This document shows positions 53,130-62,792 of a stretch of 64,000 nt of DNA, piece by piece (the first letter of the stretch is position 1; each line of letters begins with the position of its first letter). Position numbers and translations under genes: made by a program. Source of the DNA: Reichenbachiella ulvae (GTDB lineage: Bacteria > Bacteroidota > Bacteroidia > Cytophagales > Cyclobacteriaceae); the NCBI RefSeq assembly GCF_025833875.1, contig NZ_JAOYOD010000001.1:620001-684000 (forward strand), in the 5' to 3' direction. Below the pieces are notes generated by a model. It saw only the letters and a list, made by a program, of their open reading frames with translations. It was not told the DNA's origin and ran no database searches.

Positions 53130-53807
53130 ATGAAAAGAATAGCCTTCATCAAAATTGGACTCCTTAGCCTCGTGTGGGCTTCTTTGTTGTCTTGTGACCC
53201 AAAGCAGGAAAAGCAACTTACGGAAGTAGCAGTGGATACTGTTTCGCTTAGTCAGGCCAAAGCATACCTGAATCAATCAGGATTTTATACTCGGCCTGAT
53301 GGAAACAATCGAGAGTATGATTTGGGGGCATTGAAAGAAGAAACACCAGGATATATGCTGGGACTGGTGCAGGCCTACGAAGGCCAGGGTGATAGAGCCA
53401 TCTCATTTTATCTCAAAATGGCTGGCGCATCCCTTAGCGACTCTCTCGCTCGGATTCAATTCATCCGTCAATGGACCAATAGTGACCTGAAATTTGCTAA
53501 TGAAGTCATATTAGCGGTGCAGTTTGTAGGCCGTAAGGCTGATGGATCGGATCTCGATCTGGCAGTTCAGAATATCCTAAGTCAACTCTCGGCTGATCAA
53601 ACGAGAGCGCTGTTGATGCAGCAGGGCATCATCGTGCCCCAACAAAACAGTCCTGGTGAATACCTGATACTGGAGAACAAAGCCCAACTCTGGCCGGTGG
53701 TATACACGCAGCAATGTGCCAAAAACATCAAGGAAGAATCGATGTCTGCATCTGATGAAAAGTGGGTGGAGTGGGTCGAAAAGATCGTGGCTCAAAGAAT
53801 GAAGTAG
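53130..53807 (+). CDS. hypothetical lipoprotein
   Basis: The 225-residue product has a signal peptide with lipobox ending LLSC (residue about 22). The mature part is mainly polar and helical. No domain is recognised. It lies 53 bases after the acyltransferase and 103 before the ExbD pair. Confidence 0.78.
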   Translation: MKRIAFIKIGLLSLVWASLLSCDPKQEKQLTEVAVDTVSLSQAKAYLNQSGFYTRPDGNNREYDLGALKEETPGYMLGLVQAYEGQGDRAISFYLKMAGASLSDSLARIQFIRQWTNSDLKFANEVILAVQFVGRKADGSDLDLAVQNILSQLSADQTRALLMQQGIIVPQQNSPGEYLILENKAQLWPVVYTQQCAKNIKEESMSASDEKWVEWVEKIVAQRMK

Positions 53808-53910
53808 GTGAAACTCATGCTGATGGCATAGATTTTACTTTCCTTTTCTGAAAATAAATCTTGAATATGTGACTTTTCGGTGGATCATGGATTGATAAGA
53901 ATAAAAGCCC

Positions 53911-54465
53911 ATGAGATCGAAAAACTTACAATCCGAAAGCATCAATACCGGCTCCATGGCTGATATTGCTTTTTTGTTGCTGATTTTCTTTTTGGTCAGC
54001 ACGACGATCCTTCAGGAGAAAGGTCTGATTTTGAGACTGCCTCCTGAGGTGAAAAATCCTACCTCCGTCGAGGTGAAGGACCGCAATGTCTACAACATCC
54101 GAATCAATTCGCGCAACCAATACTTGATCGAAAAAGACCTGAGACAGAACCTGGTCGGGTTAAGAGAGGAACTTCAAACCTTCGTACTGAATGATACGGG
54201 AAGCGCCGAATGGGCCGAATCGCCAGAGAAGGCCGTAGTTTCTATCAAAGCAGACCGGGGAACAGACTACAAGACTTTCATAGCTGTGCTGGATGAGGTG
54301 AAAGCCGCCTACTATGAAATCTATGGCAAACGAGTAGGAGTAACTGGCGCGGAATTTAGGTTGCTGGACCTTTCAGACCCGGAGCAAAGGGCCCTATATG
54401 ACAAAGGCAGAGCCGGAATCCCGATGAATATTTCTATCGCTGAACCAGATGCAGCCAACAGTTAA
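53911..54465 (+). CDS. ExbD/TolR family biopolymer transport protein (1)
   Basis: The 184-residue product has an N-terminal membrane helix (NTGSMADIAFLLLIFFLVSTTIL) with the key Asp in MADIAFLL, followed by a periplasmic domain. The Asp is the proton-coupling residue in ExbD/TolR. It should energise outer-membrane transport or gliding-type movement with an ExbB partner. No ExbB or TonB gene lies next to it. The second ExbD starts 16 bases after. Confidence 0.9.
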   Translation: MRSKNLQSESINTGSMADIAFLLLIFFLVSTTILQEKGLILRLPPEVKNPTSVEVKDRNVYNIRINSRNQYLIEKDLRQNLVGLREELQTFVLNDTGSAEWAESPEKAVVSIKADRGTDYKTFIAVLDEVKAAYYEIYGKRVGVTGAEFRLLDLSDPEQRALYDKGRAGIPMNISIAEPDAANS

Positions 54466-54481
54466 ACCAAAAGAAAATGAT

Positions 54482-54940
54482 ATGAAAAAGATCAAAACAA
54501 AGACTCGTTCCAAAGCGGAGATTTCTACAGCCTCCTTGCCTGATATTGTATTCCTGTTGCTATTCTTCTTTATGGTCACGGCTACTATCCGGACTGTAGA
54601 TGATCAGGTGGAAGTCACACAGCCGCAGGCTGAGGCGATCAGCAAAGTAGATCAGAAAACCTTGATTCGAGAGTTAGCGGTCGGGCCTCCCAAGGATGCC
54701 CTGGTAGGGTCAGAGGCCAGGATCTATTCTGAAGGCAAATGGATCAAGATGGAAGATATCGCGCAGTGGGTGATGGAACAGAAGCAGACCCTGCCCGAGT
54801 CGCAACGTGACCAGATGATCGTGATGCTGAGAGCGGACGAATATGTCAAAATGGGAATGGTAGCGGATATACAGACCGAGCTACGAAAAGCAGATGCCCG
54901 CAAGATCCTGTATCGAACACGGCAGCAGGGAGGCCAATAA
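54482..54940 (+). CDS. ExbD/TolR family biopolymer transport protein (2)
   Basis: The product of about 152 residues starts MKKIKTKTRSKAEISTASLPDIVFLLLFFFMVTATI, with the membrane helix and Asp in LPDIVFLL. The ATG at 54482 is preferred over 54449, because the earlier start would overlap the preceding gene. Paired ExbD proteins with different periplasmic domains are common in Bacteroidota. Their stator partner (ExbB) must be elsewhere. Confidence 0.9.
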   Translation: MKKIKTKTRSKAEISTASLPDIVFLLLFFFMVTATIRTVDDQVEVTQPQAEAISKVDQKTLIRELAVGPPKDALVGSEARIYSEGKWIKMEDIAQWVMEQKQTLPESQRDQMIVMLRADEYVKMGMVADIQTELRKADARKILYRTRQQGGQ

Positions 54941-54994
54941 AATAAGGATTAGATGCTTCTGAATGCTTATGTTTGCCATAAACATTCGCGAATT

Positions 54995-55966
54995 ATGAAA
55001 GTATTCAGATGGGGAATCATCGGCTGTGGTGATGTGACAGAAGTAAAGAGCGGTCCTGCCTATCAAAAGGTAGAAGGGTTCGAATTGGTGGCTGTGATGC
55101 GTAGAGATTTTGAGAAGGCTCAGGACTATGCGAAACGTCATGGGGTGCCCAGGGCCTATGGCGATGCAGATGAACTGATCGCCGACAAGGAAGTGGACGC
55201 GGTCTACATCGCTACGCCTCCTGACTCTCACGAATACTACGCACTGAAGGTCGCAGCAGCTGGCAAACCCTGCTGCATCGAAAAACCCATGGCGCCTGAT
55301 TATGCCTCATGCGAAAGGATAGTCCAGGCCTTTGCCGAAAAGCAACTGCCTTTGTTTACGGCCTATTACAGACGGACCTTACCTAGGTTTGTTCAGGTGA
55401 AAAAATGGATTGACAAGGGCGAAATAGGTGAGCTGAGACATGTCAGATGGCACTACTCAACAGGTCCGAACAAAAAGGATTTAAAAGGATTGCCTAACTG
55501 GCGAACAGAAGCTGAAATCGCTCCTGGAGGATACTTCGATGATTTGGCGAGTCATGGACTGGATTTATTCAATTACCTCCTGGGTGATATCGTGGATGTA
55601 CAGGGTATCAGTCTGAACCAGCAAGGCTTGTATACTGCCAAGGATGCCTTTACGGCATGTTGGACCCATCCAGGTGGAGTGACGGGATCAGGTAGCTGGA
55701 ACTTTGGTTCCGGGGTGCACGAGGATGTCGTAGAGCTGTACGGCAGCAAGGGGAAGATTGCTTTTGCCATATTCGATGAGCAGCCTGTTTCCCTGATTAC
55801 GGATGATACCGAGGAGCAATTGAAAGTGCCACATCCGGCTACCATCCAGCAACCGCACGTTCAGGCTATGTACAATGATTTAACAGGTCAAAGTACGCAT
55901 CCCTCTACCGGCAAAACGGGTGCTCATGCCTCCTGGGTGATGGATAAAATATTGGGGAAGTTATAA
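54995..55966 (+). CDS. Gfo/Idh/MocA family oxidoreductase
   Basis: The product of about 323 residues has the NAD(P)-binding GIIGCGDVTEVKSGPAYQ, the Lys of CIEKPMAPDYASC, and GGYFDDLASHGLDLFNYLLG with the catalytic His. It oxidises or reduces a sugar or cyclitol derivative; the substrate is not known. The ATG at 54995 begins the Rossmann fold; 54953 would add 14 residues without a family match. Confidence 0.92.
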   Translation: MKVFRWGIIGCGDVTEVKSGPAYQKVEGFELVAVMRRDFEKAQDYAKRHGVPRAYGDADELIADKEVDAVYIATPPDSHEYYALKVAAAGKPCCIEKPMAPDYASCERIVQAFAEKQLPLFTAYYRRTLPRFVQVKKWIDKGEIGELRHVRWHYSTGPNKKDLKGLPNWRTEAEIAPGGYFDDLASHGLDLFNYLLGDIVDVQGISLNQQGLYTAKDAFTACWTHPGGVTGSGSWNFGSGVHEDVVELYGSKGKIAFAIFDEQPVSLITDDTEEQLKVPHPATIQQPHVQAMYNDLTGQSTHPSTGKTGAHASWVMDKILGKL

Positions 55967-55971
55967 GCCCC

Positions 55972-56655
55972 TTATGTGTTGTAATTGCGGGCGCCGAAGA
56001 TGGTGCTGCCTACGCGAATCATGGTGCTTCCATTGGCCAGAGCCAGTGGGTAATCGCCGCTCATGCCCATGGACAGTTCTTTGAGCTGTAATCTGGGGTG
56101 TTGGTAGTCTTTGTCTAGTTCTTCCTTGAGGGATTTCAGTCCGGCAAATTCTTGAGCTACCTGCTTTTCATCCTCTGTATTAGTCGCCATACCCATCAGG
56201 CCCTGGATCTCTACATGGGTCAGGTCATCTAGTACTTTGTTGTCCAGCATTTCTTTCAGCTCTGCGATATCGAACCCAAACTTGGTCTCTTCCTGAGCGA
56301 TATGTACCTGAAGGAGGCATGGAACGATGCGGTCTACTTTCTTGCCCTGTTTGTTGATCTCTTTGAGCAATTTGAGGCTGTCCACACCATGGATCAAATG
56401 TACGAATGGCGCGATGTATTTCACTTTGTTGCGCTGTAGGTGACCGATCATGTGCCATTGGATGTCCTTGGGTAGCGATTCGTACTTGTCCACCAGCTCC
56501 TGGACTTTGTTCTCTCCGAACACTCTTTGCCCAGCAGCGTAGGCTTCCTCTATGGCCTCATTGGGTTTGGTTTTGCTCACTGCTATCAGTTGTGCCTGCG
56601 TGTCTTTGAGTTCCTCCCTGATGGCCTGAATGTTTCCCGCTATATCTGATCCCAT
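55972..56655 (-). CDS. YggS-family PLP homeostasis protein
   Basis: The 227-residue alanine-racemase-fold product binds pyridoxal phosphate: LIAVSKTKPNEAIEEAY carries the PLP Lys, FGENKVQE and WHMIGHLQRNKVKY follow, and GLMGMATNTED and LSMGMSGDYPLALANGSTMIRVG close it. It is involved in PLP balance rather than in a defined reaction. It converges with the Gfo/Idh/MocA gene. Confidence 0.95.
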   Translation of the reverse strand: MGSDIAGNIQAIREELKDTQAQLIAVSKTKPNEAIEEAYAAGQRVFGENKVQELVDKYESLPKDIQWHMIGHLQRNKVKYIAPFVHLIHGVDSLKLLKEINKQGKKVDRIVPCLLQVHIAQEETKFGFDIAELKEMLDNKVLDDLTHVEIQGLMGMATNTEDEKQVAQEFAGLKSLKEELDKDYQHPRLQLKELSMGMSGDYPLALANGSTMIRVGSTIFGARNYNT

Positions 56656-56781
56656 ATCGTTTCCTGATTCATTTTTTCGTAACGTGAACTTAACAAAATA
56701 ACCATTAACTTAAGAAGCGAAATAGCTGGAAATACAAATACATTTGGTGAACCATTTTAGGATCAATTCGCTTGTAGATAT

Positions 56782-58341
56782 ATGGCATTGTTAGGCAAAT
56801 TATTGAAACGAGGTATGGAACTGCGCGAAACGCTGGAGCAGAACTATACTTCTCCCTTCGACCTTCAAAAAAACGAGTTAAGAAAACTCCTGATCACAGC
56901 CAAGGACACTTATTTTGGTCGATTTCATTACTTCGATACCATTCTCAATGGTTTTAAGAATCAAGACGAGCATTTGTTTTACCAGTATTTCAAGAGCAAC
57001 GTGCCCATCTACAATTATGAAAAGATCAATGAGGAATGGTGGTCTCAATCCCGAGAAGGGATAAAAGGCGTAACCTGGCCAGGCAAGGTGAAGTACTACG
57101 CCCTGAGCTCGGGGACTTCCAGCGCCTCTTCCAAGTATATCCCGGTGACCAGCGATATGATCAAGTCGATCCGAAAGACCAGTGTGCGCCAGCTCCTGTC
57201 TATTTCGAAATATGATTTGCCTCCTGAGTTTTTCGAGAAGGGAATCTTGATGGTCGGCGGCAGTACGGATCTGAAGTTCAATGGTAGGTATTTCGAAGGG
57301 GATTTGAGTGGTATTACGACCTCACAGGTACCCTTTTGGTTTCAGCATTTTTATAAGCCGGGCAAGAAGATATCCGCTGCTCCAGACTGGAACCAAAAGC
57401 TCAACGAGATGGTAGAGAAGGCCCCACAGTGGGACATCGGTGTGGTGGTCGGTGTGCCTGCATGGATTCAGATATTGATCGAGAAGATCGTCCATAGATA
57501 TGAACTTTCGTCTATCCATGATCTATGGCCCAACCTGCAGTTTTTTGTCCATGGAGGGGTGTCATTCAAGCCTTACAAAAAGGGCTTTGAAAAGCTACTG
57601 GCCAGGCCGCTGATGTATCTGGAAACCTATTTGGCCTCCGAAGGATTCATTGCTTTTCAGGATAGGGTGGATAGTTCGGCTATGAAGTTGGTGATGAACA
57701 ATGGCATCTTTTATGAATTCATCCCTTTTACATCCGGCAATTTTGACGAAGATGGGCAGGTGTACCCACAGGCTACCACCTATAAGATAGACGAAATAGA
57801 GGAGGGGATGGATTATGCGATCTTGCTAAGTACGAATGCAGGATCCTGGCGCTACCTCATTGGAGATGTGATTCGGTTCACGGATTTGGATCAGATGGAG
57901 TTGATTATCACCGGTCGGACCAAACACTTTCTGAGTCTATGCGGGGAGCATCTATCTATGGACAATATGAACTGCGCCATGGTGCAGACTGCCGAAACAC
58001 TCAATATCAACGTGAAGGAGTTTACCGTGTCTGGTGAGAGCTGTGACAGTCTTTTTGCTCATCGCTGGTACATCGGTACGGATGACCCGGTGGATGTCGA
58101 GTGGCTCAAGTCTACTTTGGATCAAAACCTGAAAAAACTCAATGACGACTATGCGGTGGAGCGTGGTGCGGCCCTCAAAGAAATCTTTGTAGAGGTGGTG
58201 CCCGTCGAGCGCTTTTATGAATGGATGAGAATCAATGGTAAGGAAGGCGGGCAAAACAAATTTCCTCGTGTGTTGAAGGGAGAAAGGTTGAAATCCTGGC
58301 AGGGATTGCTGGAAAACAGCTTAGATTCGCCAAAAAACTAA
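56782..58341 (+). CDS. GH3 family (acyl acid-amido synthetase-like) protein
   Basis: The 519-residue product has the GH3 adenylating fold: YYALSSGTSSASSKYIPVT at the ATP site, ETYLASEGFIAFQD, YEFIPF and WRYLIGDVIRFTD, then ITGRTKHFLSLCGEHLS. Plant GH3 enzymes conjugate amino acids to hormones. Bacterial members form part of Bacteroidota genomes with no firmly known substrate. It lies just before the LysE-type exporter, so export of the product would be conceivable but is not shown. Confidence 0.93.
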   Translation: MALLGKLLKRGMELRETLEQNYTSPFDLQKNELRKLLITAKDTYFGRFHYFDTILNGFKNQDEHLFYQYFKSNVPIYNYEKINEEWWSQSREGIKGVTWPGKVKYYALSSGTSSASSKYIPVTSDMIKSIRKTSVRQLLSISKYDLPPEFFEKGILMVGGSTDLKFNGRYFEGDLSGITTSQVPFWFQHFYKPGKKISAAPDWNQKLNEMVEKAPQWDIGVVVGVPAWIQILIEKIVHRYELSSIHDLWPNLQFFVHGGVSFKPYKKGFEKLLARPLMYLETYLASEGFIAFQDRVDSSAMKLVMNNGIFYEFIPFTSGNFDEDGQVYPQATTYKIDEIEEGMDYAILLSTNAGSWRYLIGDVIRFTDLDQMELIITGRTKHFLSLCGEHLSMDNMNCAMVQTAETLNINVKEFTVSGESCDSLFAHRWYIGTDDPVDVEWLKSTLDQNLKKLNDDYAVERGAALKEIFVEVVPVERFYEWMRINGKEGGQNKFPRVLKGERLKSWQGLLENSLDSPKN

Positions 58342-58347
58342 AACGGT

Positions 58348-58971
58348 TTGCCTCCATATCTCATAGGACTTTCTACTGGGTTGATTTTGGCTGTGTCGAC
58401 AGGGCCAATCTTCCTGACTTTGCTTCAAAAATCTTTGCAGCATGGCTTCAAAAAATCTCTGTTTTTCGTGGCTGGGGTGGGGATTGCTGATTCGGGTATC
58501 ATATTTCTGACTTGGCTAGGGATGAGTCAGGTCGCCGGAGATGAACCCAGTCCCTGGTTGGCCTTAGGCGGTGGATTGCTGCTGATTGTCTTTGGTCTCA
58601 CCTTTGTTTTCAGAAAGGAAAAGCAAAACGAGGAGCCTAAAATTGAAACCGATAAAAAGAAGCATTTGGCCCATGCCGGGTTGTTTATGCAGGGATTGAT
58701 GCTAGGCGCGATTAATCCTGTGGTGTGGGGATTTTGGGCTGCCATGTCCAATTATGCCATTACTACTTTTTCGAATCGCCAGGCAGAGTTTTTCTATTTC
58801 CTGGGGATATTGAATACCGTTTGGGTGACGGATACACTCAAGGCCTACTTCGCGCCAAAACTCAAAACCTACCTAAGTCAGAAGGTGCAACGCTATTTGA
58901 GAATAGGGATAGGGGTGGTTCTGATTGGATTGGGACTGAAGCTGATCATCGAAAATATTTCCTCTCTTTAG
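58348..58971 (+). CDS. LysE/RhtB family amino-acid exporter
   Basis: The 207-residue product has about six membrane helices and the family sequence PPYLIGLSTGLILAVSTGPIFLTLLQKSLQHGFK with GAINPVVWGFWAAM. It should export amino acids or similar compounds. It starts with a TTG six bases after the GH3 gene, which suggests a shared transcript. The substrate is not known. Confidence 0.88.
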   Translation: MPPYLIGLSTGLILAVSTGPIFLTLLQKSLQHGFKKSLFFVAGVGIADSGIIFLTWLGMSQVAGDEPSPWLALGGGLLLIVFGLTFVFRKEKQNEEPKIETDKKKHLAHAGLFMQGLMLGAINPVVWGFWAAMSNYAITTFSNRQAEFFYFLGILNTVWVTDTLKAYFAPKLKTYLSQKVQRYLRIGIGVVLIGLGLKLIIENISSL

Positions 58972-59060
58972 TCTGGTATGATAACCTCTCTTGCATGAAT
59001 CAGGAGGGGCAGACCTGGCAAAAATCTAAAAGGGCTTAATCATAAGTGCTAAATCTGCCG

Positions 59061-59346
59061 CTGCAAATTGCGCGAAGCTTGCTAGGGTCTAAAATCCTTC
59101 CTGCAATCTGCAGCAAGCATGGCTATGATGTAGCAAGTCCCCTGCAGATTGCAGGGAGCTTGCTAGGATGTATAATCTCGTCCTGCAATTTGCAGGGAGG
59201 AATGCTAGCTTGTTGCAAGGCCGCTGCAATCTGCAGGGAGCTTGCAACACTATACAATCAGCCGCTGCAGTTTGCAGGGCGCTTGCAACTCCTTGTGTTC
59301 AGCTGCTGCAGACTGCAGGGACTTTGCAACTCTGTGAAATGACTCG
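59061..59346 (+). repeat. seven tandem units of about 41 bp, each with a CTGCAnnnTGCAG palindrome
   Basis: Units start at 59061, 59101, 59142, 59183, 59224, 59265 and 59306 (first 40 bp, the others 41). Each opens with CTGCAATCTGCAGGG or a variant, followed in most units by GCTTGC and a variable part. The frames seen here are spurious because 41 is not a multiple of three. The remaining bases of 58972-59472 show no gene. Confidence 0.85.
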
Positions 59347-59472
59347 CTAAATCAGAGATACCAGGTAGCTAGGGGCTATTCAGCGAAGTTGTCTATATGG
59401 GGAATGAGGGTTAAATTGGAAAGGAAAGAGGTTTGGGTTATACTTATGGCCTATTCGTAAAACTTAAAGGTC

Positions 59473-59856
59473 ATGCAGATATTTAAGGTTTTAGGAGGTT
59501 TAACAGTATTAGTTATCGTCAGTTATCTAGGATTCGTAGGTTATATAACTTTCGAACCTAATCTCAAGAATTACAGAGCCAGGGTCGAGTTCAACTCGGA
59601 ACTTTGGAAGAGTTGGGAAGAGACGGAATCGAATGTCTCACTACGATGGGACATGACTCATGATCTAGCAACAAATTACAACCTCATCGGAAAGTCACCA
59701 AAACAGATAATTGAACTACTGGGTAAACCTTCAAGCCAAAGCAATTCTGAACTAAGGTATTATTTAGGGATGTCTCGAAAAGGGATAGACACAGGATCAT
59801 TAATACTGGTGCTTGAAAAAGGTAAAGTGGTGAATTACAAGATATGGCATGGCTGA
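59473..59856 (+). CDS. BamE-like (SmpA/OmlA) membrane-anchored protein
   Basis: The 127-residue product has one N-terminal membrane helix (VLGGLTVLVIVSYLGFVGYI) and a C-terminal BamE-like domain with LIGKSPKQIIELLGKPSSQ and LRYYLGMSRKG, then LILVLEKGKVVNYK. Small BamE-like proteins of this type occur often in Bacteroidota without the lipobox of classical BamE. The function is not known. Confidence 0.75.
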   Translation: MQIFKVLGGLTVLVIVSYLGFVGYITFEPNLKNYRARVEFNSELWKSWEETESNVSLRWDMTHDLATNYNLIGKSPKQIIELLGKPSSQSNSELRYYLGMSRKGIDTGSLILVLEKGKVVNYKIWHG

Positions 59857-59877
59857 TGAACTATAAAAAAAAGCGCT

Positions 59878-59923
59878 CTTCGGGATTTGTAATCCCGAAG
59901 CTATTTCGTAGGGTTTGTAACCC
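59878..59923 (+). repeat. two adjacent palindromes with a TTTGTAA centre
   Basis: CTTCGGGATT-TGT-AATCCCGAAG (59878-59900) and GGGTT-TGT-AACCC (59911-59923) have perfect arms and the same TGT loop. They lie between the convergent BamE-like and uvrB genes, where they may act as terminators on both strands. Confidence 0.65.
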
Positions 59924-59932
59924 GACCAGCCC

Positions 59933-61960
59933 TTAGGACTTCTTCTCTTTCAGTTTTTCCAGTTCGATCATCTCGTCCCTTAGTCGGGCGGCTTCCATGA
60001 AGTCCAGGTCTTTGGCGGCCTTTTCCATGAGCTTTTTCGTGCGCTCGATCATCTTGTCTATGCCTGCTTTGTCCATATAGGCCACCACAGGGTCAGCGGC
60101 CACATTTGGCGCCTCTGGTTCGGCGTAGTACTTGCGTTTGGTTTCTTTCTTAGAGTCTGCCACGGAGGTTTGTCCCATGATGGCTTCTTTGGATTTTAGC
60201 ACCGTTCTAGGAGTGATGCCATGCTCTTCGTTGTAGGCCATCTGAATGCCTCTTCTTCTGTTGGTCTCGTCCATGGCCACCTGCATAGAGCCAGTCACCT
60301 TATCGGCATACATGATTACCATACCGTTTTGGTTACGTGCGGCACGACCGATGGTCTGCACCAGAGATCGCTCATTTCTCAGGAAGCCTTCCTTGTCCGC
60401 ATCGATGATCGCTACCAGAGATACCTCTGGCAAATCCAGTCCCTCTCTCAGTAGGTTCACCCCAACCAATACATCAAATACACCCAGGCGCAGTTCTCTC
60501 AAGATTTCGACCCGGTCTAGTGTGTCCACTTCGGAGTGGATGTATCGGGTTTTGATGTTCAGATTGTGGAGGTATTTGGTGAGTTCCTCAGCCATCCGTT
60601 TGGTCAGGGTAGTGACCAATACGCGCTCGTCTCTTTTGATGCGTTCATCTATTTCTTCCATCAGGTCGTCGACCTGGTTTTCGCTCGGACGCACCTCTAT
60701 TATCGGATCCAGCAGACCCGTAGGACGGATCACTTGCTCTACCACGATCCCTTCCGACTTTCTCAATTCATAGTCTCCCGGAGTGGCACTGACATAGACT
60801 GTCTGATTGACCAGTCCTTCGAACTCTTCAAAAGTCAGCGGTCGGTTGTCCATGGCTGACGGTAGTCTGAATCCATGGTCTACAAGGTTCACCTTTCGCG
60901 CCCTGTCACCGCCCCACATGGCTCTGACCTGGGGCAAGGTTACGTGACTTTCGTCTACGATCATCAGGAAGTCGTCCGGGAAGTAATCGAGCAGGCAGAA
61001 AGGTCTGGCTCCTTTTTGTCGTCGATCGAAATAGCGCGAGTAGTTCTCCACACCCGAGCAGTAGCCCAGCTCCCTCATCATCTCGACATCAAATTCTGTG
61101 CGTTCCTTCAGCCTTTTGGCTTCCAGAAATCGGCGCTCTTCTTCGAAATATTGCACCTGAGCCACCATGTCGTCCTGTATTTCGTTGATAGCCTGATGGA
61201 GCAGGTCTTTTCCTGTCACGAACAGGTTGGCGGGGAAGATGGTTACGATTTTTTCGTCGGACAATTTTTGTCCACTCACCGGGTCTATCCGTTGGATGCT
61301 TTCGATCTCATCGCCCCAGAATATGATGCGATAGGCAAAGTCGCCATAGGCGATAAAGATATCTACTGTATCTCCTTTGACTCTGAAATTGCCTCTCTTG
61401 AAATCTGCCTCGGTGCGACTGTAGAGGATGTCCACAAAAGCGAATAGCAATTGGTTGCGGCTGATCTCCTGACCGACCTCCAGTGTGATTACATTTTTGC
61501 CGAACTCCTCGGGATTACCAATACCGTAGATGCAGGATACAGAAGCCACCACGATCACATCTCTACGGCCGGTCAATAGGGCAGAGGTAGCGGCCAGTCG
61601 CAGCTTCTCAATTTCTTCGTTGATGCTGAGGTCTTTCTCGATATACAGTCCCGTAGTGGGAAGGAAAGCCTCCGGTTGATAGTAGTCGTAGTAGCTAATG
61701 AAATACTCGACGGCATTCTCCGGAAAAAAGGATTTCAGTTCGCTGTAGAGCTGTGCAGCCAATGTTTTGTTATGACAAAGAACCAGAGCGGGTCGATTGG
61801 TCTGCTGAATCACATTGGCCATGGTAAAGGTTTTACCAGACCCGGTTACACCTAGTAGTACTTGAGATTTTTCTCCGTTTTCTACTCCTTCGGTCAGTTG
61901 GGCAATGGCTTTGGGTTGATCGCCTGTAGGTTTGTATTCTGAGGTGATTTTGAAATCCAT
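59933..61960 (-). CDS. uvrB: excinuclease ABC subunit B
   Basis: The 675-residue nucleotide-excision repair protein checks damage delivered by UvrA and hands it to UvrC. Motifs: [15 protein letters not shown], the beta-hairpin region [43 protein letters not shown] and the C-terminal UVR motif [19 protein letters not shown]. Full length for the family. Confidence 0.98.
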   Translation of the reverse strand: MDFKITSEYKPTGDQPKAIAQLTEGVENGEKSQVLLGVTGSGKTFTMANVIQQTNRPALVLCHNKTLAAQLYSELKSFFPENAVEYFISYYDYYQPEAFLPTTGLYIEKDLSINEEIEKLRLAATSALLTGRRDVIVVASVSCIYGIGNPEEFGKNVITLEVGQEISRNQLLFAFVDILYSRTEADFKRGNFRVKGDTVDIFIAYGDFAYRIIFWGDEIESIQRIDPVSGQKLSDEKIVTIFPANLFVTGKDLLHQAINEIQDDMVAQVQYFEEERRFLEAKRLKERTEFDVEMMRELGYCSGVENYSRYFDRRQKGARPFCLLDYFPDDFLMIVDESHVTLPQVRAMWGGDRARKVNLVDHGFRLPSAMDNRPLTFEEFEGLVNQTVYVSATPGDYELRKSEGIVVEQVIRPTGLLDPIIEVRPSENQVDDLMEEIDERIKRDERVLVTTLTKRMAEELTKYLHNLNIKTRYIHSEVDTLDRVEILRELRLGVFDVLVGVNLLREGLDLPEVSLVAIIDADKEGFLRNERSLVQTIGRAARNQNGMVIMYADKVTGSMQVAMDETNRRRGIQMAYNEEHGITPRTVLKSKEAIMGQTSVADSKKETKRKYYAEPEAPNVAADPVVAYMDKAGIDKMIERTKKLMEKAAKDLDFMEAARLRDEMIELEKLKEKKS

Positions 61961-62039
61961 ATGTGCAATTATACAGATGTCATACGAGAAAGATTAGGAA
62001 ATGATTAGGGATGCAAAAAATAGAGAGAATTTAATGTCA

Positions 62040-62792
62040 CTATTCGTCTTTGTCATTCCAGATTGCCCAGGATTTTTCTGCCTGACCGACTAGCATGGCA
62101 TAGCCATTTTTTGTTTTAGCTCCTGCATTGATCCCTTCTTGCATGAAAGCCGTAAGCTCTGGATTGTAGACAAGATCAAACAATAGGTGATCGGCGCTCA
62201 GTTGGTCATAAGGCAGATCAGGTTTTTCTTCCACGTTAGGATAGGTGCCCAGTGGAGTGGTATTGATGATCAAGAGATTGTCCGCAATGAAGTCAGGGTT
62301 TTCATTGATCTGATCATAGGAGATCGTTTTGTCTGAGCTACGTCTGGATACCATTTGATAGGGGATGGAAAGGTCTTCCAGTGCTTTGACAATGGCTTTA
62401 GAAGCGCCACCGGTTCCCAATACCAGGGCGGATTTGCCTGCTAGCTCCCATTCCATTAGCGAGTCTTTGAAACCGTAGTAGTCAGAGTTGTATCCCGTTA
62501 GCTTTCCATCAGCGCTTACTTTGATCGTATTCACCGCCTGAATGGCCGTGGCATGTTCGTCCATCTCATCCAGATACTGCATGACCTCCAGTTTGTAGGG
62601 GATGGTCACATTGAGCCCCACAAGATCTGGGCTCAGGTTTTTGATCAGATCGGGAAAATGTGCAATATCAGGCAATTCATACAGCTCATATTCGCAGTTT
62701 TCAATTCCCTCTCTATCAAACTTTTCACCGAAGTACTTCTTAGAGAAGGAATGCTTCAGTGTCTTTCCGATCAACCCAAATTTTTTCATCAT
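62040..62792 (-). CDS. aroE: shikimate dehydrogenase
   Basis: The 250-residue enzyme reduces 3-dehydroshikimate to shikimate with NADPH. It shows GKTLKHSFSKKYF for substrate binding, NVTIPYK with the catalytic Lys, VNTI, VLGTGGASKAI and YNPELTAFM. The start ATG overlaps the stop of the DUF368 gene (ATGA), so the two are coupled. Confidence 0.95.
   Translation of the reverse strand: MMKKFGLIGKTLKHSFSKKYFGEKFDREGIENCEYELYELPDIAHFPDLIKNLSPDLVGLNVTIPYKLEVMQYLDEMDEHATAIQAVNTIKVSADGKLTGYNSDYYGFKDSLMEWELAGKSALVLGTGGASKAIVKALEDLSIPYQMVSRRSSDKTISYDQINENPDFIADNLLIINTTPLGTYPNVEEKPDLPYDQLSADHLLFDLVYNPELTAFMQEGINAGAKTKNGYAMLVGQAEKSWAIWNDKDE

Noticed and set aside
59061..59346. CRISPR array
   Set aside because: The repeat part is short and degenerate, the 'spacers' resemble each other, and there are no cas genes.
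59046..59350. Small Cys-rich proteins in the 41-bp array
   Set aside because: The period is not a multiple of three, so the repeat is not kept in protein.
60246..61447. Long plus-strand frames across uvrB
   Set aside because: They mirror uvrB codons; no domain or start signal.
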